Assembly: GCF_026242055.1 (NCBI RefSeq) | Contig: NZ_JAPJDL010000003.1 | Span: forward strand, 134,796 to 198,795 | DNA: 64,000 nucleotides | From: Lentzea sp. NEAU-D7 | GTDB lineage: Bacteria; Actinomycetota; Actinomycetes; Mycobacteriales; Pseudonocardiaceae | Direction: 5' to 3' | Shown here: in pieces, positions 51,657 through 60,896 of the stretch | Layout of the letters: each line of letters starts with the position of its first letter | How positions within the stretch are numbered: position 1 is the stretch's first letter | Made by a program: the position numbers and the translations under genes | The notes under the pieces: model-generated | The model's input: only the letters and a program-made list of their open reading frames with translations | Database searches by the model: none | What the model was told of the DNA's origin: nothing

Positions 51657-52475
51657 TCATCTCCAAGCCTTCCGGCCCAACGCGGCGAACCCGGGAAAGC
51701 CCCTCCCGGACTCCTCCACGTCGGCCGGTGACTCGGGGTGCCAGGCGGGCACCCGGACGACACCGGGATCGACCAGCTCGAACCCGTCGAACAGGCGCCT
51801 GATCTCGGTCGCGTCGCGGAACGTCATCTGCGTGACGTCGCGGTTGTAGATCTTGCGGGCCTGCCGGGAGGCCTCGGTCTCCTCGTCCGCCTCGTAACCG
51901 GCGTGCGAGATCGCGAGGAAGCTGCCGGGCGACAGGTGGTCGCGGTAGCCGCCGACGACGTCCCACGGGTCTTCCTCGTCCGACACGAAGTGCAACAACG
52001 CGATCATCAGCACGGCGACCGGCTCGTCGAAGTCGAGCTGCTTGTCCACCTCGTCCGAGGCGAGCACACCCGCCCAGTCGCGGACGTCGGCGTGCAGCAC
52101 GCTCACGTGGTCGTTGCCGGCCAGCAGCGACCGGCTGTGCGCGACGGCGACCGGGTCGAGGTCGACGTAGACGACCCTGCCCTCGGGATCGGTGGCCTGC
52201 ACGATCTCGTGCACGTTGCCGACGGTCGGGATGCCGGAGCCGAGGTCGAGGAACTGTCGGACGCCGCGGCCCAGCAGGTGGCGGACGACCCTGCGCAGGA
52301 ACGCGCGGTGGTTGAGGACCACCCCGCGCAGCTCGGGCATGGTCTCCAGCGTCTTCTGGGCCACGGCCCTGTCCGCGGCGAAGTTGTGCGCGCCGCCGAG
52401 CCAGTAGTCGTACACCCGCGCGACGCTGGGCCGCTCCAGGTCGATGTCCGCCGGCGCCCAGTTCGGCCGCTCCAC
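51657..52475 (-). CDS. SAM-dependent methyltransferase (DUF574)
   Basis: This 272-residue protein is a DUF574-family methyltransferase. It shows VYDYWLGGAHNFAADRAVAQ at the start, the SAM-binding loop FLDLGSGIPTVGNVHEI, DLDPVAVAHSRSLL (acidic ribose contact) and VLHADVRDW. Its methyl acceptor is unknown. GTG 52475 is preferred over the ATG at 52520 because it has a GGTGGGGTGA upstream and the family N-terminus begins with ERPNWAP; this also leaves a 71-bp divergent promoter with the gene on the plus strand. Confidence 0.88.
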   Translation of the reverse strand: MERPNWAPADIDLERPSVARVYDYWLGGAHNFAADRAVAQKTLETMPELRGVVLNHRAFLRRVVRHLLGRGVRQFLDLGSGIPTVGNVHEIVQATDPEGRVVYVDLDPVAVAHSRSLLAGNDHVSVLHADVRDWAGVLASDEVDKQLDFDEPVAVLMIALLHFVSDEEDPWDVVGGYRDHLSPGSFLAISHAGYEADEETEASRQARKIYNRDVTQMTFRDATEIRRLFDGFELVDPGVVRVPAWHPESPADVEESGRGFPGFAALGRKAWR

Positions 52476-52546
52476 TCGCTCACCCCACCCGCGTTCGAAC
52501 CGTTCGAGCCCATCATGCACCCGGTCCTTGGCAGAATGCCGACCTC

Positions 52547-53413
52547 GTGAGGAAAAGTTTGCTGCTGTCGACCATTCTCGCGTCCATCGGCGTGTTCGTG
52601 CTGGTCGGCGGCGCGTTGCTGCTCGTGGACCCCGGCGCGCCCAAGCACGAGGCGATCAAGACCGGGGGTCTCGCGGGCGGCGCGATCATCGCCCTCTACG
52701 CGTTGTGGCTGAACGACCGGCGCCGCAAGGTCGAGGAGGCGCGCCAGGAGATCGAGAGCCAGCGCATCGACCACGACAGGTCCCGCGTGGCCGACGAACG
52801 GTTCGCGCGCGCCGTCGAGCTGCTGGGCCACGAGACCGCACAGGTGCGGGTGGGCGCCATGCACGCGCTCGCCGGCCTCGCGAAGTCCAGGGCTGAGTAC
52901 GCGCAGACCGTGCTCGACATCCTCTGCGCGTACCTGCGCCAGCCGTACCGCAAGACGAAGAACGACCCCGAGGAGATCGAGCTTGAGGTCCGGCTCACCT
53001 CGCAGCGGCTGATCGAGGACCTGCTGCCGCGCCTGGAGGAGAAGGACCCGCCGATCTACGACCTCAACCTCACCAAGGCCCACCTCGAGTACATGGACCT
53101 GTCGTACCGGCAGGTCGGTGACCTGATCATGCGGGTCGCGCACCTCAACGAGTCCAACGCCTTCCACCACATGGTGGTCCACGGCGACGTCTACCTCACC
53201 GATGCCGAGGTGGCCGGCCGGTTGTACATGCACCACAACGACTTCCGCCGCAAGGCGTGGTTCAGCAGGGTCAAGGTGCGCGGGCTCGCGGTCTTCACGG
53301 AGACGAAGTTCGGCGGGGAGACCAAGTTCGCGGACTCGGAGTGGGCCGACGTGAAGGCGGACGGCTGTGCGTTCGCGGCGGAGGCCGAGCTTCCCGAAGC
53401 GTGGAGGAACTGA
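52547..53413 (+). CDS. Membrane-anchored pentapeptide-type protein A
   Basis: This 288-residue protein has two N-terminal helices (TILASIGVFVLVGGALLLV and AIKTGGLAGGAIIALYALWL). A charged coil follows, then the helical module ERFARAVELLGHETAQVRVGAMHALAGLAK and QTVLDILCAYLRQPYR. The rest is a degenerate pentapeptide-like solenoid (LNLTKAHLEYMDLSYRQV, VAGRLYMHHNDF, LAVFTETKFGGETKF). It is a paralogue of the next gene and of the protein at 7472-8263. The GTG start and the 1-bp gap to the next gene suggest translation as a pair. Function is unknown; such proteins are usually cytoplasmic-face membrane proteins. Confidence 0.8.
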   Translation: MRKSLLLSTILASIGVFVLVGGALLLVDPGAPKHEAIKTGGLAGGAIIALYALWLNDRRRKVEEARQEIESQRIDHDRSRVADERFARAVELLGHETAQVRVGAMHALAGLAKSRAEYAQTVLDILCAYLRQPYRKTKNDPEEIELEVRLTSQRLIEDLLPRLEEKDPPIYDLNLTKAHLEYMDLSYRQVGDLIMRVAHLNESNAFHHMVVHGDVYLTDAEVAGRLYMHHNDFRRKAWFSRVKVRGLAVFTETKFGGETKFADSEWADVKADGCAFAAEAELPEAWRN

Positions 53414-53414
53414 C

Positions 53415-54461
53415 GTGAAGTGGTTTTTCGCGGTTCTGTCCGCGGCCGTGGTGACCGGGGCGACCGCGGTCCTGCTCTGGCTGGTCAAGGCGCCGGCCGT
53501 GGAGATCGTGAAGACCGCCGGCGTCGCGGGCGGTGCCATCGTCGCGCTGTACGCGTTGTGGCTCAACGATCGCAAGCACCTCCTGGAGAGTGAGAAGGTC
53601 GCCGACGAGCGGTTCGCGCGGGCGGTGGAGCTGCTCGGCAACGAGGCCGACCAGGTGCGGGTGGGCGCGATGCACGCGCTGGTGTCGCTCGCCAGGTCGA
53701 CGCCCCGCTACCAGCAGACCGTGCTCGACGTGCTGTGCGCGTACCTGCGGCGGCCCTTCGAGCACCCCGCGCACAAGGCGCGGCCGGAAGACCCGGACCA
53801 GCACTTCGGCGAGGTGCCGACGGAGATCCAGCTGGAGCACCAGGTCCGGCTGACCGCGCAACGGCTGATCAAGGACACCCTGTCGTGGGGGAAGAAGCGC
53901 AGGCACGAGTCCTTCGACCTGGACCTGACCGGCGCTGTCCTGGAGTACTTCTCGCTGGACGGCCGGTACGTCAACCGGTTCGTCGCCCGGCGCGCGCAGT
54001 TCTACGGCATCACGAACCTGCGCAACGTCCACGTCAAGAGCGTGACGCTGTTCTCCGGTGGCAAGTTCCACGGCAGGCTGCAGCTGGAGAACGCCGAGTT
54101 CACGGGCGGGATCTCCTTCCAGGAGACGGCCTTCGCCGGTGTGGTCAACCTGGGCAACGAGAAGATGGGTTTCGCCGAGGTGGGCAGGTTCTTCCACCCG
54201 TCCCCGCAGCCACCCGCCGCTCAGGACGGCGAGATGAAGGTCCTGGAGGGAACCGAGTTCCGCGAGCCCGCGACCGGCTGGCACCTAACCCGCGACGCGG
54301 AGGCGGCCCGACCTGGCCTCCAGAACCATGTCGAGCAGGACGCTCGCGGCGGCGCCGACGGTGTTCGCCGTGACGACGACGGTCTCGGCAACGGGCGCGG
54401 TCCCTCGAAGGCCGACGAAGTGCGCGCGGTCGGTCTTGAGGGTGAAGGACTGCGGGACTAA
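53415..54461 (+). CDS. Membrane-anchored pentapeptide-type protein B
   Basis: This 348-residue paralogue of the preceding protein has the same order: two helices (FFAVLSAAVVTGATAVLLWL, TAGVAGGAIVALYALWL), then RFARAVELLGNEADQVRVGAMHALVSLAR, LDVLCAYLRRPFE and degenerate repeats (LTGAVLEYFSLDG, VTLFSGGKFHGRLQLENAEFTGGISF). The last roughly 55 residues after GWHLT are unlike the family, Gly/Asp-rich, and lie wholly antisense to the LysR gene. They may come from loss of the original stop codon. GTG 53415 lies 1 bp after the upstream stop. Confidence 0.75.
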   Translation: MKWFFAVLSAAVVTGATAVLLWLVKAPAVEIVKTAGVAGGAIVALYALWLNDRKHLLESEKVADERFARAVELLGNEADQVRVGAMHALVSLARSTPRYQQTVLDVLCAYLRRPFEHPAHKARPEDPDQHFGEVPTEIQLEHQVRLTAQRLIKDTLSWGKKRRHESFDLDLTGAVLEYFSLDGRYVNRFVARRAQFYGITNLRNVHVKSVTLFSGGKFHGRLQLENAEFTGGISFQETAFAGVVNLGNEKMGFAEVGRFFHPSPQPPAAQDGEMKVLEGTEFREPATGWHLTRDAEAARPGLQNHVEQDARGGADGVRRDDDGLGNGRGPSKADEVRAVGLEGEGLRD

Positions 54462-55178
54462 CGCGACACCGAGGCCGAAAACGACGAAGTCGAGCAGCGA
54501 GTGCACGTCGTTGACCTCGACGGCGACCCTGCGTTCGACCCCGGCGGCGGCCAGCGCGCGGTCGGCCTCGTCGCGGGTGCCCCAGTCGGCGTTGAAGTCG
54601 ACGAACGGCTGACCGGCCAGCTCTGACAGCTCGATGGACTCCCTTGTAGCGAAGGGACTTCCCGGCGCACACGCGAGCACGAGCGGTTCACTGGCCAGAG
54701 TGGACACGCGCAGGTCGTCGGCGATCTTCGGCTGGCGCGTGACGAACGCGAGGTCGAGCCGGCCCGCGCGCACCTCCTCGACCAGCTCGGCGTTGCCGGA
54801 CTGGCGCATCCTGATCTCGACGCCGGGGTGCAGCTCGTGGAACCGGGCCAGCACCGCGGGCAGGTGCACCACGTGCAGGCACTGCAGGCTGCCGACGGAC
54901 AACGTGCCGCGCAGCAGCCCCTGGACGGCGGCGACCGCGTCCTTGGCGGCGGAGACGCTGCTCAACGCCCTGCGCGCCTCGGGCAGCAGCGCCCGTCCGG
55001 CCTGGGTCAGCTCGACCTGGCGGGTGGTGCGCAGGAACAGCGGCGCGCCCAGCTCGACCTCCAGCGCGCGGATCGACGCCGAGAGACCCGACTGGGCGAT
55101 GTGCAGCCGGTGCGCGGCTCGCGTGAAGTGGCACTCTTCGGCGACCGCGAGGAAGTGTTCGAGCTGTCTGAGTTCCAC
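54285..55178 (-). CDS. LysR-family transcriptional regulator
   Basis: This 297-residue regulator has the N-terminal winged helix MELRQLEHFLAVAEECHFTRAAHRLHIAQSGLSASIRALE and a long linker helix. A two-lobed effector domain follows (LSVGSLQCLHVVHLPAVLARFHELHPGVEI, VFGLGVALVPQS). It is divergent from the aldo/keto reductase, with about 75 bp between them, so it probably controls that gene in response to an unknown small molecule. Its 3' end is overlapped by 177 bp of pentapeptide-type protein B. Confidence 0.93.
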   Translation of the reverse strand: MELRQLEHFLAVAEECHFTRAAHRLHIAQSGLSASIRALEVELGAPLFLRTTRQVELTQAGRALLPEARRALSSVSAAKDAVAAVQGLLRGTLSVGSLQCLHVVHLPAVLARFHELHPGVEIRMRQSGNAELVEEVRAGRLDLAFVTRQPKIADDLRVSTLASEPLVLACAPGSPFATRESIELSELAGQPFVDFNADWGTRDEADRALAAAGVERRVAVEVNDVHSLLDFVVFGLGVALVPQSFTLKTDRAHFVGLRGTAPVAETVVVTANTVGAAASVLLDMVLEARSGRLRVAG

Positions 55179-55256
55179 GATTCATCACCCGCAGTGCTCA
55201 ATGAGATCAGTTCTCCGCGTTGGACAGCTTAATCGCCAGGGTTCAGAGTGGAGTGC

Positions 55257-56096
55257 ATGCAGAAGCGCCGTATCGGAGAAGTGGAAGTCAGCGCCATCGG
55301 CCTGGGCGGCATGCCCGTCTCCGTGCAGGGGAGGCCGGACCGCGCGCAGGCGATCGAGACCATCCACGCCGCACTGGACTCTGGCGTGACGTTCATCGAC
55401 ACCGCCGACGCCTACTCGCTCGACGACACCGACTTCGGGCACAACGAGTCGCTCATCGCCGAAGCGCTGCGCGGCCGTTCCGAAGAGGTGTTCGTGGCGA
55501 CCAAGGGCGGGCACACGCGCGTGCCGGGCGGAGGCTGGGAGCTCGACGGACGGCCCGAGTACCTGCGCAAAGCCGTCGACGGCTCGTTGCGGCGGCTCGG
55601 TGTCGACCAGATCTTCCTCTACCAGTTCCACCGGCCCGACCCGAAGACGCCGATCGCGGAGTCGGTCGGAGCGCTCAAGGAGCTGCTGGACAACGGCAAG
55701 ATCCGCTACGCCGGTGTCTCGAACTTCAACCCGGACGAGATCGTGCTCGCCAACGACATCCTCGGCGGGCGGCTCGCGGCCGTGCAGAACCAGTTCTCGC
55801 CGGTGTTCCGGTCGAGCGAACCCGAACTGGAGCTCTGCGCGAAGCTCGGCATCGCGTTCCTGCCGTGGAGCCCGTTCGGCGGGATCGGCAAGGCGGGCGA
55901 GCTGAGCGGGCCGTTCAAGGAGGTCGGTGACGCCCACGGCGTGAGCGCCCACCAGGTCTGTCTCGCGTGGATGCTCGCGAAGTCCGAAGTGGTAGTCCCC
56001 ATTCCGGGTGCTTCTCGCCCGGCGAGCATCCGGGATTCGGCCTCCGCCACCCACCTGGAGTTGTCCGCCGAGGAGCTGTCCCGCCTGGACGGGTGA
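55257..56096 (+). CDS. Aldo/keto reductase
   Basis: This 279-residue NADPH-dependent TIM-barrel reductase carries the AKR tetrad positions: Asp and Tyr in FIDTADAYSLDD, Lys in FVATKGGHTR, and His in FLYQFHRPD. The C-terminal NADPH-binding region VVVPIPGASRP is also typical. The family reduces aldehydes, ketones or sugars. ATG 55257 is preferred; GTG 55248 is 9 bases upstream. It is the divergent target of the adjacent LysR regulator. Confidence 0.92.
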   Translation: MQKRRIGEVEVSAIGLGGMPVSVQGRPDRAQAIETIHAALDSGVTFIDTADAYSLDDTDFGHNESLIAEALRGRSEEVFVATKGGHTRVPGGGWELDGRPEYLRKAVDGSLRRLGVDQIFLYQFHRPDPKTPIAESVGALKELLDNGKIRYAGVSNFNPDEIVLANDILGGRLAAVQNQFSPVFRSSEPELELCAKLGIAFLPWSPFGGIGKAGELSGPFKEVGDAHGVSAHQVCLAWMLAKSEVVVPIPGASRPASIRDSASATHLELSAEELSRLDG

Positions 56097-56138
56097 CCCC
56101 GGTAGCTAATTGCGACAAATGGTCGCACGATCTAGTCC

Positions 56139-56933
56139 ATGCGGACCTTGATCAGCATCGTGGCGATCGTCGCCGGCATGACGCCGGCACCCGCGTCCGC
56201 GGCGCCCTTGCCCGAGGGCTCCGCGGACCACACCGCGGGTTCCCAGATCCTCAAGCACGAAGGCGCGGGTGACCTTCGTTCGGACTCGGACTCCCCGCCC
56301 ACCGAGGGCAAGGTGCCCGGCATGGACGTGAGCAGCCACCAGGGCGACGTCGACTGGAAGTCCTCTTGGGACAAAGGTGCCCGGTTCGCCTACGTCAAGG
56401 CGACCGAGGGCACCCACTACAAGAACCCGAAGTTCACCCAGCAGTACAACGGGTCCCTGAACATCGGCATGATCCGCGGCGCGTACCACTTCGCGCTGCC
56501 GGACCGCGCCACCGGCGTGCAGCAGGCGAACTTCTTCGTCGACAACGGCGGCGGGTGGTCACCCGACGGCAAGACGCTGCCGCCCGCGCTCGACATGGAG
56601 TACAACCCGTACGGCGAGACCTGCTACAACATGAACCAGACCGCGATGACGGCGTGGGTCAAGCAGTTCAGCGACACGGTCTTCGCGCGCACCAAGCGTT
56701 ATCCGGTGATCTACACGTCCACGAACTGGTGGAACAAGTGCGTCGGCGGCTCGGTGAAGTTCGGCGACAACAACCCGCTGTGGATCGCGCACTACAACTC
56801 GAAGCTCGGCCCGTTGCCGGTCGGGTTCGACTTCCACACGATCTGGCAGTGGCAGGCGGCCGGGCTCTTCCCCGGTGACCAGAACCTGTTCAACGGCAGG
56901 TTCGAGCAGCTGCAGCGCATCGCCGCGAGCTGA
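56139..56933 (+). CDS. Secreted GH25 lysozyme
   Basis: This 264-residue secreted muramidase has a signal peptide (MRTLISIVAIVAGMTPAPASA) and a short pro-like linker. The GH25 barrel starts at VPGMDVSSHQGDVDW, with FAYVKATEGTHYKNPKF, GAYHFALPD and the catalytic acid pair in ALDMEYNPYG (the Asp-x-Glu motif). It cuts the N-acetylmuramic acid linkage of peptidoglycan and fits a growth or predation-type role in actinomycetes. It is closed by the hairpin at 56934-56962. Confidence 0.94.
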   Translation: MRTLISIVAIVAGMTPAPASAAPLPEGSADHTAGSQILKHEGAGDLRSDSDSPPTEGKVPGMDVSSHQGDVDWKSSWDKGARFAYVKATEGTHYKNPKFTQQYNGSLNIGMIRGAYHFALPDRATGVQQANFFVDNGGGWSPDGKTLPPALDMEYNPYGETCYNMNQTAMTAWVKQFSDTVFARTKRYPVIYTSTNWWNKCVGGSVKFGDNNPLWIAHYNSKLGPLPVGFDFHTIWQWQAAGLFPGDQNLFNGRFEQLQRIAAS

Positions 56934-56962
56934 GAAGGGCCCCGTCGGCGACGGGGCCCTTC
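56934..56962. terminator. Bidirectional terminator hairpin
   Basis: A perfect 13-bp stem GAAGGGCCCCGTC/GACGGGGCCCTTC with a 3-base loop lies between the convergent GH25 and purL genes, with T-rich flanks. Confidence 0.92.
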
Positions 56963-56966
56963 GTGC

Positions 56967-59225
56967 TCAGTCGAACAGCGCCGGGAGGGTGCCCTCCCAG
57001 GCTTCGCGCAGCTCGTCCAGCGGGAGCTCGCCGAGGCCCTGGACCTCAAGGGCGTTCGACTCCGGGTCCACCACGCCGATCTTGCGCCACGGCAGCCGGC
57101 GCGCGGTGCACATGTCGGTGAACCGCTGCTCCTCGGTGCGCGGCACGGCGACCAGCACGCGGCCGGCGGACTCGCTGAACAGCGAGGTGAACAGGTCGCC
57201 CTCGGGGAAGACCCGCGCGCCCACCTCGCCGATCAGGCACGTCTCGACCAGCGCCTGCGCCAGGCCGCCCTCGGAGAGGTCGTGCGCGGCGGAGACCATG
57301 CCGTCGCGCGAGCCCGCGACGAGGATCTCGCCCAGCAGCTTCTCCCGCGCCAGGTCGACCTTCGGCGGCCGTCCACCCAGGTGGCCGTGGACGTGGTGCG
57401 CCCACTCCGATCCGCCGAACTCGTCGTGCGTCTCGCCGAGCAGCAGCAGCGTCTCGCCGGCCTCGGCGCCGATCCCCGTGGGGATGCGGCGGCGCACGTC
57501 GTCGATGACGCCCAGCACGCCCACGACCGGCGTCGGCAGGATCGCCGTGGAGCCGGTCTGGTTGTAGAAGCTGACGTTGCCGCCGGTCACCGGGATGCCG
57601 AGCTCGGCGCAGCCGTCCGCGAGGCCCTTCACGGCCTGCTCGAACTGCCACATGACCGCCGGGTCCTCCGGCGAGCCGAAGTTGAGGCAGTTGGTGACGG
57701 CGACCGGGGTGGCACCCGTGGCCGCGACGTTGCGGTAGGCCTCGGCCAGCGCCAGCTTCGCGCCCTCGTACGGGTCGAGCAACGTGTAGCGGCCGTTGCA
57801 GTCCGTGGAGAGCGCCACGCCGCGGCCGGTCTCCTCGTCGATCCGGATCATGCCGCTGTCGCTCGGCTGCGCGAGGACCGTACCGCCGCGGACGTAGCGG
57901 TCGTACTGCTGCGTGACCCACTTCTTGGAGGCCAGGTTGGGGCTGGCCGCCATGGTCTTGACCAACGCGAGCAGCTCGTCCCTGCCCGGCCGCGGAAGGC
58001 TGTCCGGCGTGTTCGCCTGCAGCTCGTCCTGGTCGGCGGGCCGCTGGATCGGCCGGTGGTAGACCGGGCCTTCGTGCGCGACCGTGCGCGGAGGCACGTC
58101 GACGACGACCTCGTCGTGGTAGGTGATGACCAGCCGGTCGCCTTCCGTCACCTCACCGATCTCGGTGGCGATGACGTCCCACTTCGCGCAGACCTCCATG
58201 AACGCCTCGACGTTGGCCGGCTCGACCACCGCGCACATGCGTTCCTGGGACTCGCTGGAGAGGATCTCGGCCGGAGTCATGCCGGTGGCCCGCAACGGCA
58301 CCCGGTCGAGCCGGACGTGCATGCCGCTGTCGCCCGCGGACGCCAGTTCGGACGTCGCGCAGGACAGGCCCGCACCGCCTAGGTCCTGGATGCCCGCGAC
58401 GAGGCCCTTCTCGAAGAGCTCGAGCGAGCACTCGATCAGCACCTTCTCGGTGAACGGGTCGCCGACCTGCACGCTCGGCAGCTTCTTGCGCTTGCCGGCG
58501 GTGTCGTCGAACGTCTCGCTCGCCAGGACGCTCACGCCACCGATGCCGTCGAGGCCGGTGCGGGCGCCGTAGAGGATGACCTTGTTGCCGGTGCCGCTCG
58601 CGTGCGCGAGGTGCAGGTCCTCGACGCGCATCGCACCGACGCACAGGGCGTTGACCAGCGGGTTGCCCTGGTAGGACTCGTCGAACACGACCTCGCCGCC
58701 GATGTTCGGCAGCCCGAGGCAGTTCCCGTAGCCGCCGACACCCGCGACGATGCCGGGCAGGACGCGCTTCGTGTCCTCGGCGTCGGGCCTGCCGAACCGC
58801 AGCGGGTCCATGACCGCGAGCGGCCGCGCGCCCATCGCGAGGATGTCGCGCACGATGCCGCCGACCCCCGTCGCGGCACCCTGGTAGGGCTCGACGTACG
58901 ACGGGTGGTTGTGGCTCTCGACCTTGAACGTGACGGCCCAGCCGTCACCGACGTCGACGACGCCGGCGTTCTCGCCGATGCCCGCAAGCATCTTGCCGCG
59001 CATCTCGTCGGTCGTGGTGTCGCCGAAGTACTTCAGGTGCACCTTGGACGACTTGTAGGAGCAGTGCTCACTCCACATGACCGAGTACATCGCGAGCTCG
59101 GCGTCGGTCGGGCGGCGCTTCAGGATCTCCTTGATGCGCGCGTACTCGTCGTCCTTGAGGCCGAGCTCTTTGTAAGGCTGCTCCTGGTCGGGCGTCGCCT
59201 CGGCGTTCTTGACGGTGTCGATCAT
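56967..59225 (-). CDS. purL: Phosphoribosylformylglycinamidine synthase subunit PurL (small type)
   Basis: This 752-residue synthetase subunit of the three-part FGAM synthase converts FGAR to FGAM using ammonia from PurQ. Motifs are [49 protein letters not shown] (ATP/metal site), [38 protein letters not shown] and the duplicated second half ([43 protein letters not shown]). The length of about 750 fits the bacterial small PurL. ATG 59225 overlaps the purQ stop. Confidence 0.97.
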   Translation of the reverse strand: MIDTVKNAEATPDQEQPYKELGLKDDEYARIKEILKRRPTDAELAMYSVMWSEHCSYKSSKVHLKYFGDTTTDEMRGKMLAGIGENAGVVDVGDGWAVTFKVESHNHPSYVEPYQGAATGVGGIVRDILAMGARPLAVMDPLRFGRPDAEDTKRVLPGIVAGVGGYGNCLGLPNIGGEVVFDESYQGNPLVNALCVGAMRVEDLHLAHASGTGNKVILYGARTGLDGIGGVSVLASETFDDTAGKRKKLPSVQVGDPFTEKVLIECSLELFEKGLVAGIQDLGGAGLSCATSELASAGDSGMHVRLDRVPLRATGMTPAEILSSESQERMCAVVEPANVEAFMEVCAKWDVIATEIGEVTEGDRLVITYHDEVVVDVPPRTVAHEGPVYHRPIQRPADQDELQANTPDSLPRPGRDELLALVKTMAASPNLASKKWVTQQYDRYVRGGTVLAQPSDSGMIRIDEETGRGVALSTDCNGRYTLLDPYEGAKLALAEAYRNVAATGATPVAVTNCLNFGSPEDPAVMWQFEQAVKGLADGCAELGIPVTGGNVSFYNQTGSTAILPTPVVGVLGVIDDVRRRIPTGIGAEAGETLLLLGETHDEFGGSEWAHHVHGHLGGRPPKVDLAREKLLGEILVAGSRDGMVSAAHDLSEGGLAQALVETCLIGEVGARVFPEGDLFTSLFSESAGRVLVAVPRTEEQRFTDMCTARRLPWRKIGVVDPESNALEVQGLGELPLDELREAWEGTLPALFD

Positions 59226-59893
59226 GCCTTCACCACCGTGTCGAGCAGGGACAGGAACATGCCCAGTCCGTCGTCCGTGGGGCCGGTGAGCGCGTCGATG
59301 GCGTGCTCGGGGTGCGGCATCAGCCCGACGACGTTGCCCCTGGCGTTCGTGATGCCCGCGATGTTGTTGCGGCTGCCGTTGGGGTTGTCGCCGACGTACC
59401 GGAAGACGACGCGGCCGTTGTCCTCCAGCTCCTTGAGCGTGTCCTCGTCGGCCTGGTAGCCGCCCTCGCCCGACTTCAACGGCACGAGGATCTCGGCGTT
59501 CCTGTCGTAGCGGGTGGTCCACGCCGTGGTGTTGTTCTCGACCGCGAGCCACTGGTCGCGGCACACGAAGTGCAGCTTGTGGTTGCGGGTGAGCGCACCG
59601 GGCAGCAGATGCGCCTCGGCGAGGATCTGGAAACCGTTGCAGATGCCGAGAACCGGCATCCCCTTGTTCGCGGCCTCGATCACTTCCTGCATGACGGGCG
59701 CGAACCGCGCGATGGCACCGCACCGCAGATAGTCGCCATACGAGAACCCACCGGGCACGACGACCGCGTCAACGCCCTTGAGGTCGTGATCCCCGTGCCA
59801 CAGCGGCACGGCCTCGCCGTCGGCGTACCGGACGGCCCGCTGCGCGTCGACGTCGTCGAGGCTGCCGGGGAAGGTGATGACACCGACCCTCAT
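59222..59893 (-). CDS. purQ: Phosphoribosylformylglycinamidine synthase glutaminase PurQ
   Basis: This 223-residue class I glutaminase has the catalytic Cys in [21 protein letters not shown], with His/Glu in [37 protein letters not shown] is the typical start. It supplies ammonia to PurL in the PurLQS complex. It overlaps purL and purS by 4 bp each (ATGA), so all three are made in step. Confidence 0.97.
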   Translation of the reverse strand: MRVGVITFPGSLDDVDAQRAVRYADGEAVPLWHGDHDLKGVDAVVVPGGFSYGDYLRCGAIARFAPVMQEVIEAANKGMPVLGICNGFQILAEAHLLPGALTRNHKLHFVCRDQWLAVENNTTAWTTRYDRNAEILVPLKSGEGGYQADEDTLKELEDNGRVVFRYVGDNPNGSRNNIAGITNARGNVVGLMPHPEHAIDALTGPTDDGLGMFLSLLDTVVKA

Positions 59894-60129
59894 GCCTCGA
59901 CCCTGCGCACGGTCCAGTCCTCGATCACGGGGTTGGCGAGGAAGGTCTCGGCGATCTTGGCGAGCGTGGCGTCGTCGACGTCGTCGGCGACCTCCAGCTC
60001 GAAGTGCTTGCCCTGACGGACGGCGGTGACGCCGTCGAAGCCGAGACGGGGCAGCGCGTTCGCCACCGCCTGGCCTTGGGGGTCGAGAATTTCGGGCTTC
60101 GGCATGACGTCGACGACGACTCGGGCCAC
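59890..60129 (-). CDS. purS: Phosphoribosylformylglycinamidine synthase subunit PurS
   Basis: This 79-residue protein is the small structural subunit that bridges PurL and PurQ. It reads [31 protein letters not shown], and ends in [13 protein letters not shown], both diagnostic. The GTG start follows GGGAGCAG. The gene leads the purSQL operon, and its promoter must lie in the 230 bp before 60359. Confidence 0.96.
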   Translation of the reverse strand: MARVVVDVMPKPEILDPQGQAVANALPRLGFDGVTAVRQGKHFELEVADDVDDATLAKIAETFLANPVIEDWTVRRVEA

Positions 60130-60358
60130 GACAGACTGCTCCCGGGTTTGAGGGGCTGGCGGTACCTCGAGAGCCTATCTGACCTGTGCGTTCATCCTCC
60201 CGACACGTGTTCGGGGGCACATCGTCACCGGTCCACCTTCGGGTGAACGAGCTTGTCTCAGCGGGGCCGTTTGGTAATCTGGTCTCAGCTTCGGCCCGTA
60301 AGCCGGAGAAGTGAGCACGGTGCCCGTCCGGACGGTCGGCCGCCGTGCTTCGCGCTTT

Positions 60359-60747
60359 CTAGGGCAACCTCGTGTCGATGACATTGCCCATCAACGGTCG
60401 AACGCGTCGCAGCCAGTCGCCGCCAGCGCCGTAGCACCACGCGACGATGTCCGGAATCCACAACAACGGATCGTTCTCGCTGGGCAGGTGCTCGTAGAAC
60501 AAGCCCGTGCCCCACGAGGACTTGCCGAGAGTCGTTCGGATGGTCAGCAGGTCGTGGTCGTCGCGAACCTCCCGGCTGTCGAACACCAACCGCGTGACGC
60601 CGACCTTCAGGACGTCGTCAGTCAGCCGGGCAACGCAGGTCTGCCTTGCACGTTCCTCGCCCTTGCGGCAGCAGGCGACACCAGGGCCACCGCCAGCAGG
60701 TACGTGTCGTTGCGCCGAGACTCGTCGACGAAGGCGTGCACACTCAC
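60359..60747 (-). pseudogene. Decayed DUF3800-like gene, frameshifted and internally deleted
   Basis: Reading the minus strand from about 60747, a first frame gives VHAFVDESRRNDTYLLAVALVSP and then hits a stop. A second frame carries ERARQTCVARLTDDVLKVGVTRLVFDSREV, then FYEHLPSENDPLLWIPDIVAWCYGAGGDWLRRVRPLM. Together these are the start and end of a common actinomycete hypothetical protein (RNase H-like, DUF3800 kind) in which about 40 central residues are missing. The break is a frameshift plus deletion near 60650. No intact copy is in the window. The gene is presumably inactive. Confidence 0.7.
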
Positions 60748-60896
60748 GAAACGTCCATCGGCCAGCCGCGACCAGCAGTTCAGCAACTCCAACTGATCGA
60801 GTCCAAACGATCAGGAATTGGACCTATTCCAACAGGCTATTTCGCCCAAAGCGAGACCACTGGCAGCCGAGCCCGATCGGACGGATGCTGGAGATC
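60748..60896. other. Short spacer upstream of the epimerase gene
   Basis: This 149-bp stretch follows the pseudogene and holds the control region of the epimerase gene. A weak RBS (CTGGAG) ends it. I see no other feature. Confidence 0.4.

Noticed and set aside
52489-52508. CGTTCGAACCGTTCGAG similarity to the repeat at 7402-7429
   Set aside because: Only short GAAC/GTTC halves are shared; such words are common at this GC content and the flanking genes are not obviously related in regulation.
52476-52546. Possible sigma-70 promoter between the methyltransferase and pentapeptide-type genes
   Set aside because: No -35/-10 pair with suitable spacing stands out; TTGGCA lies too close to the start.
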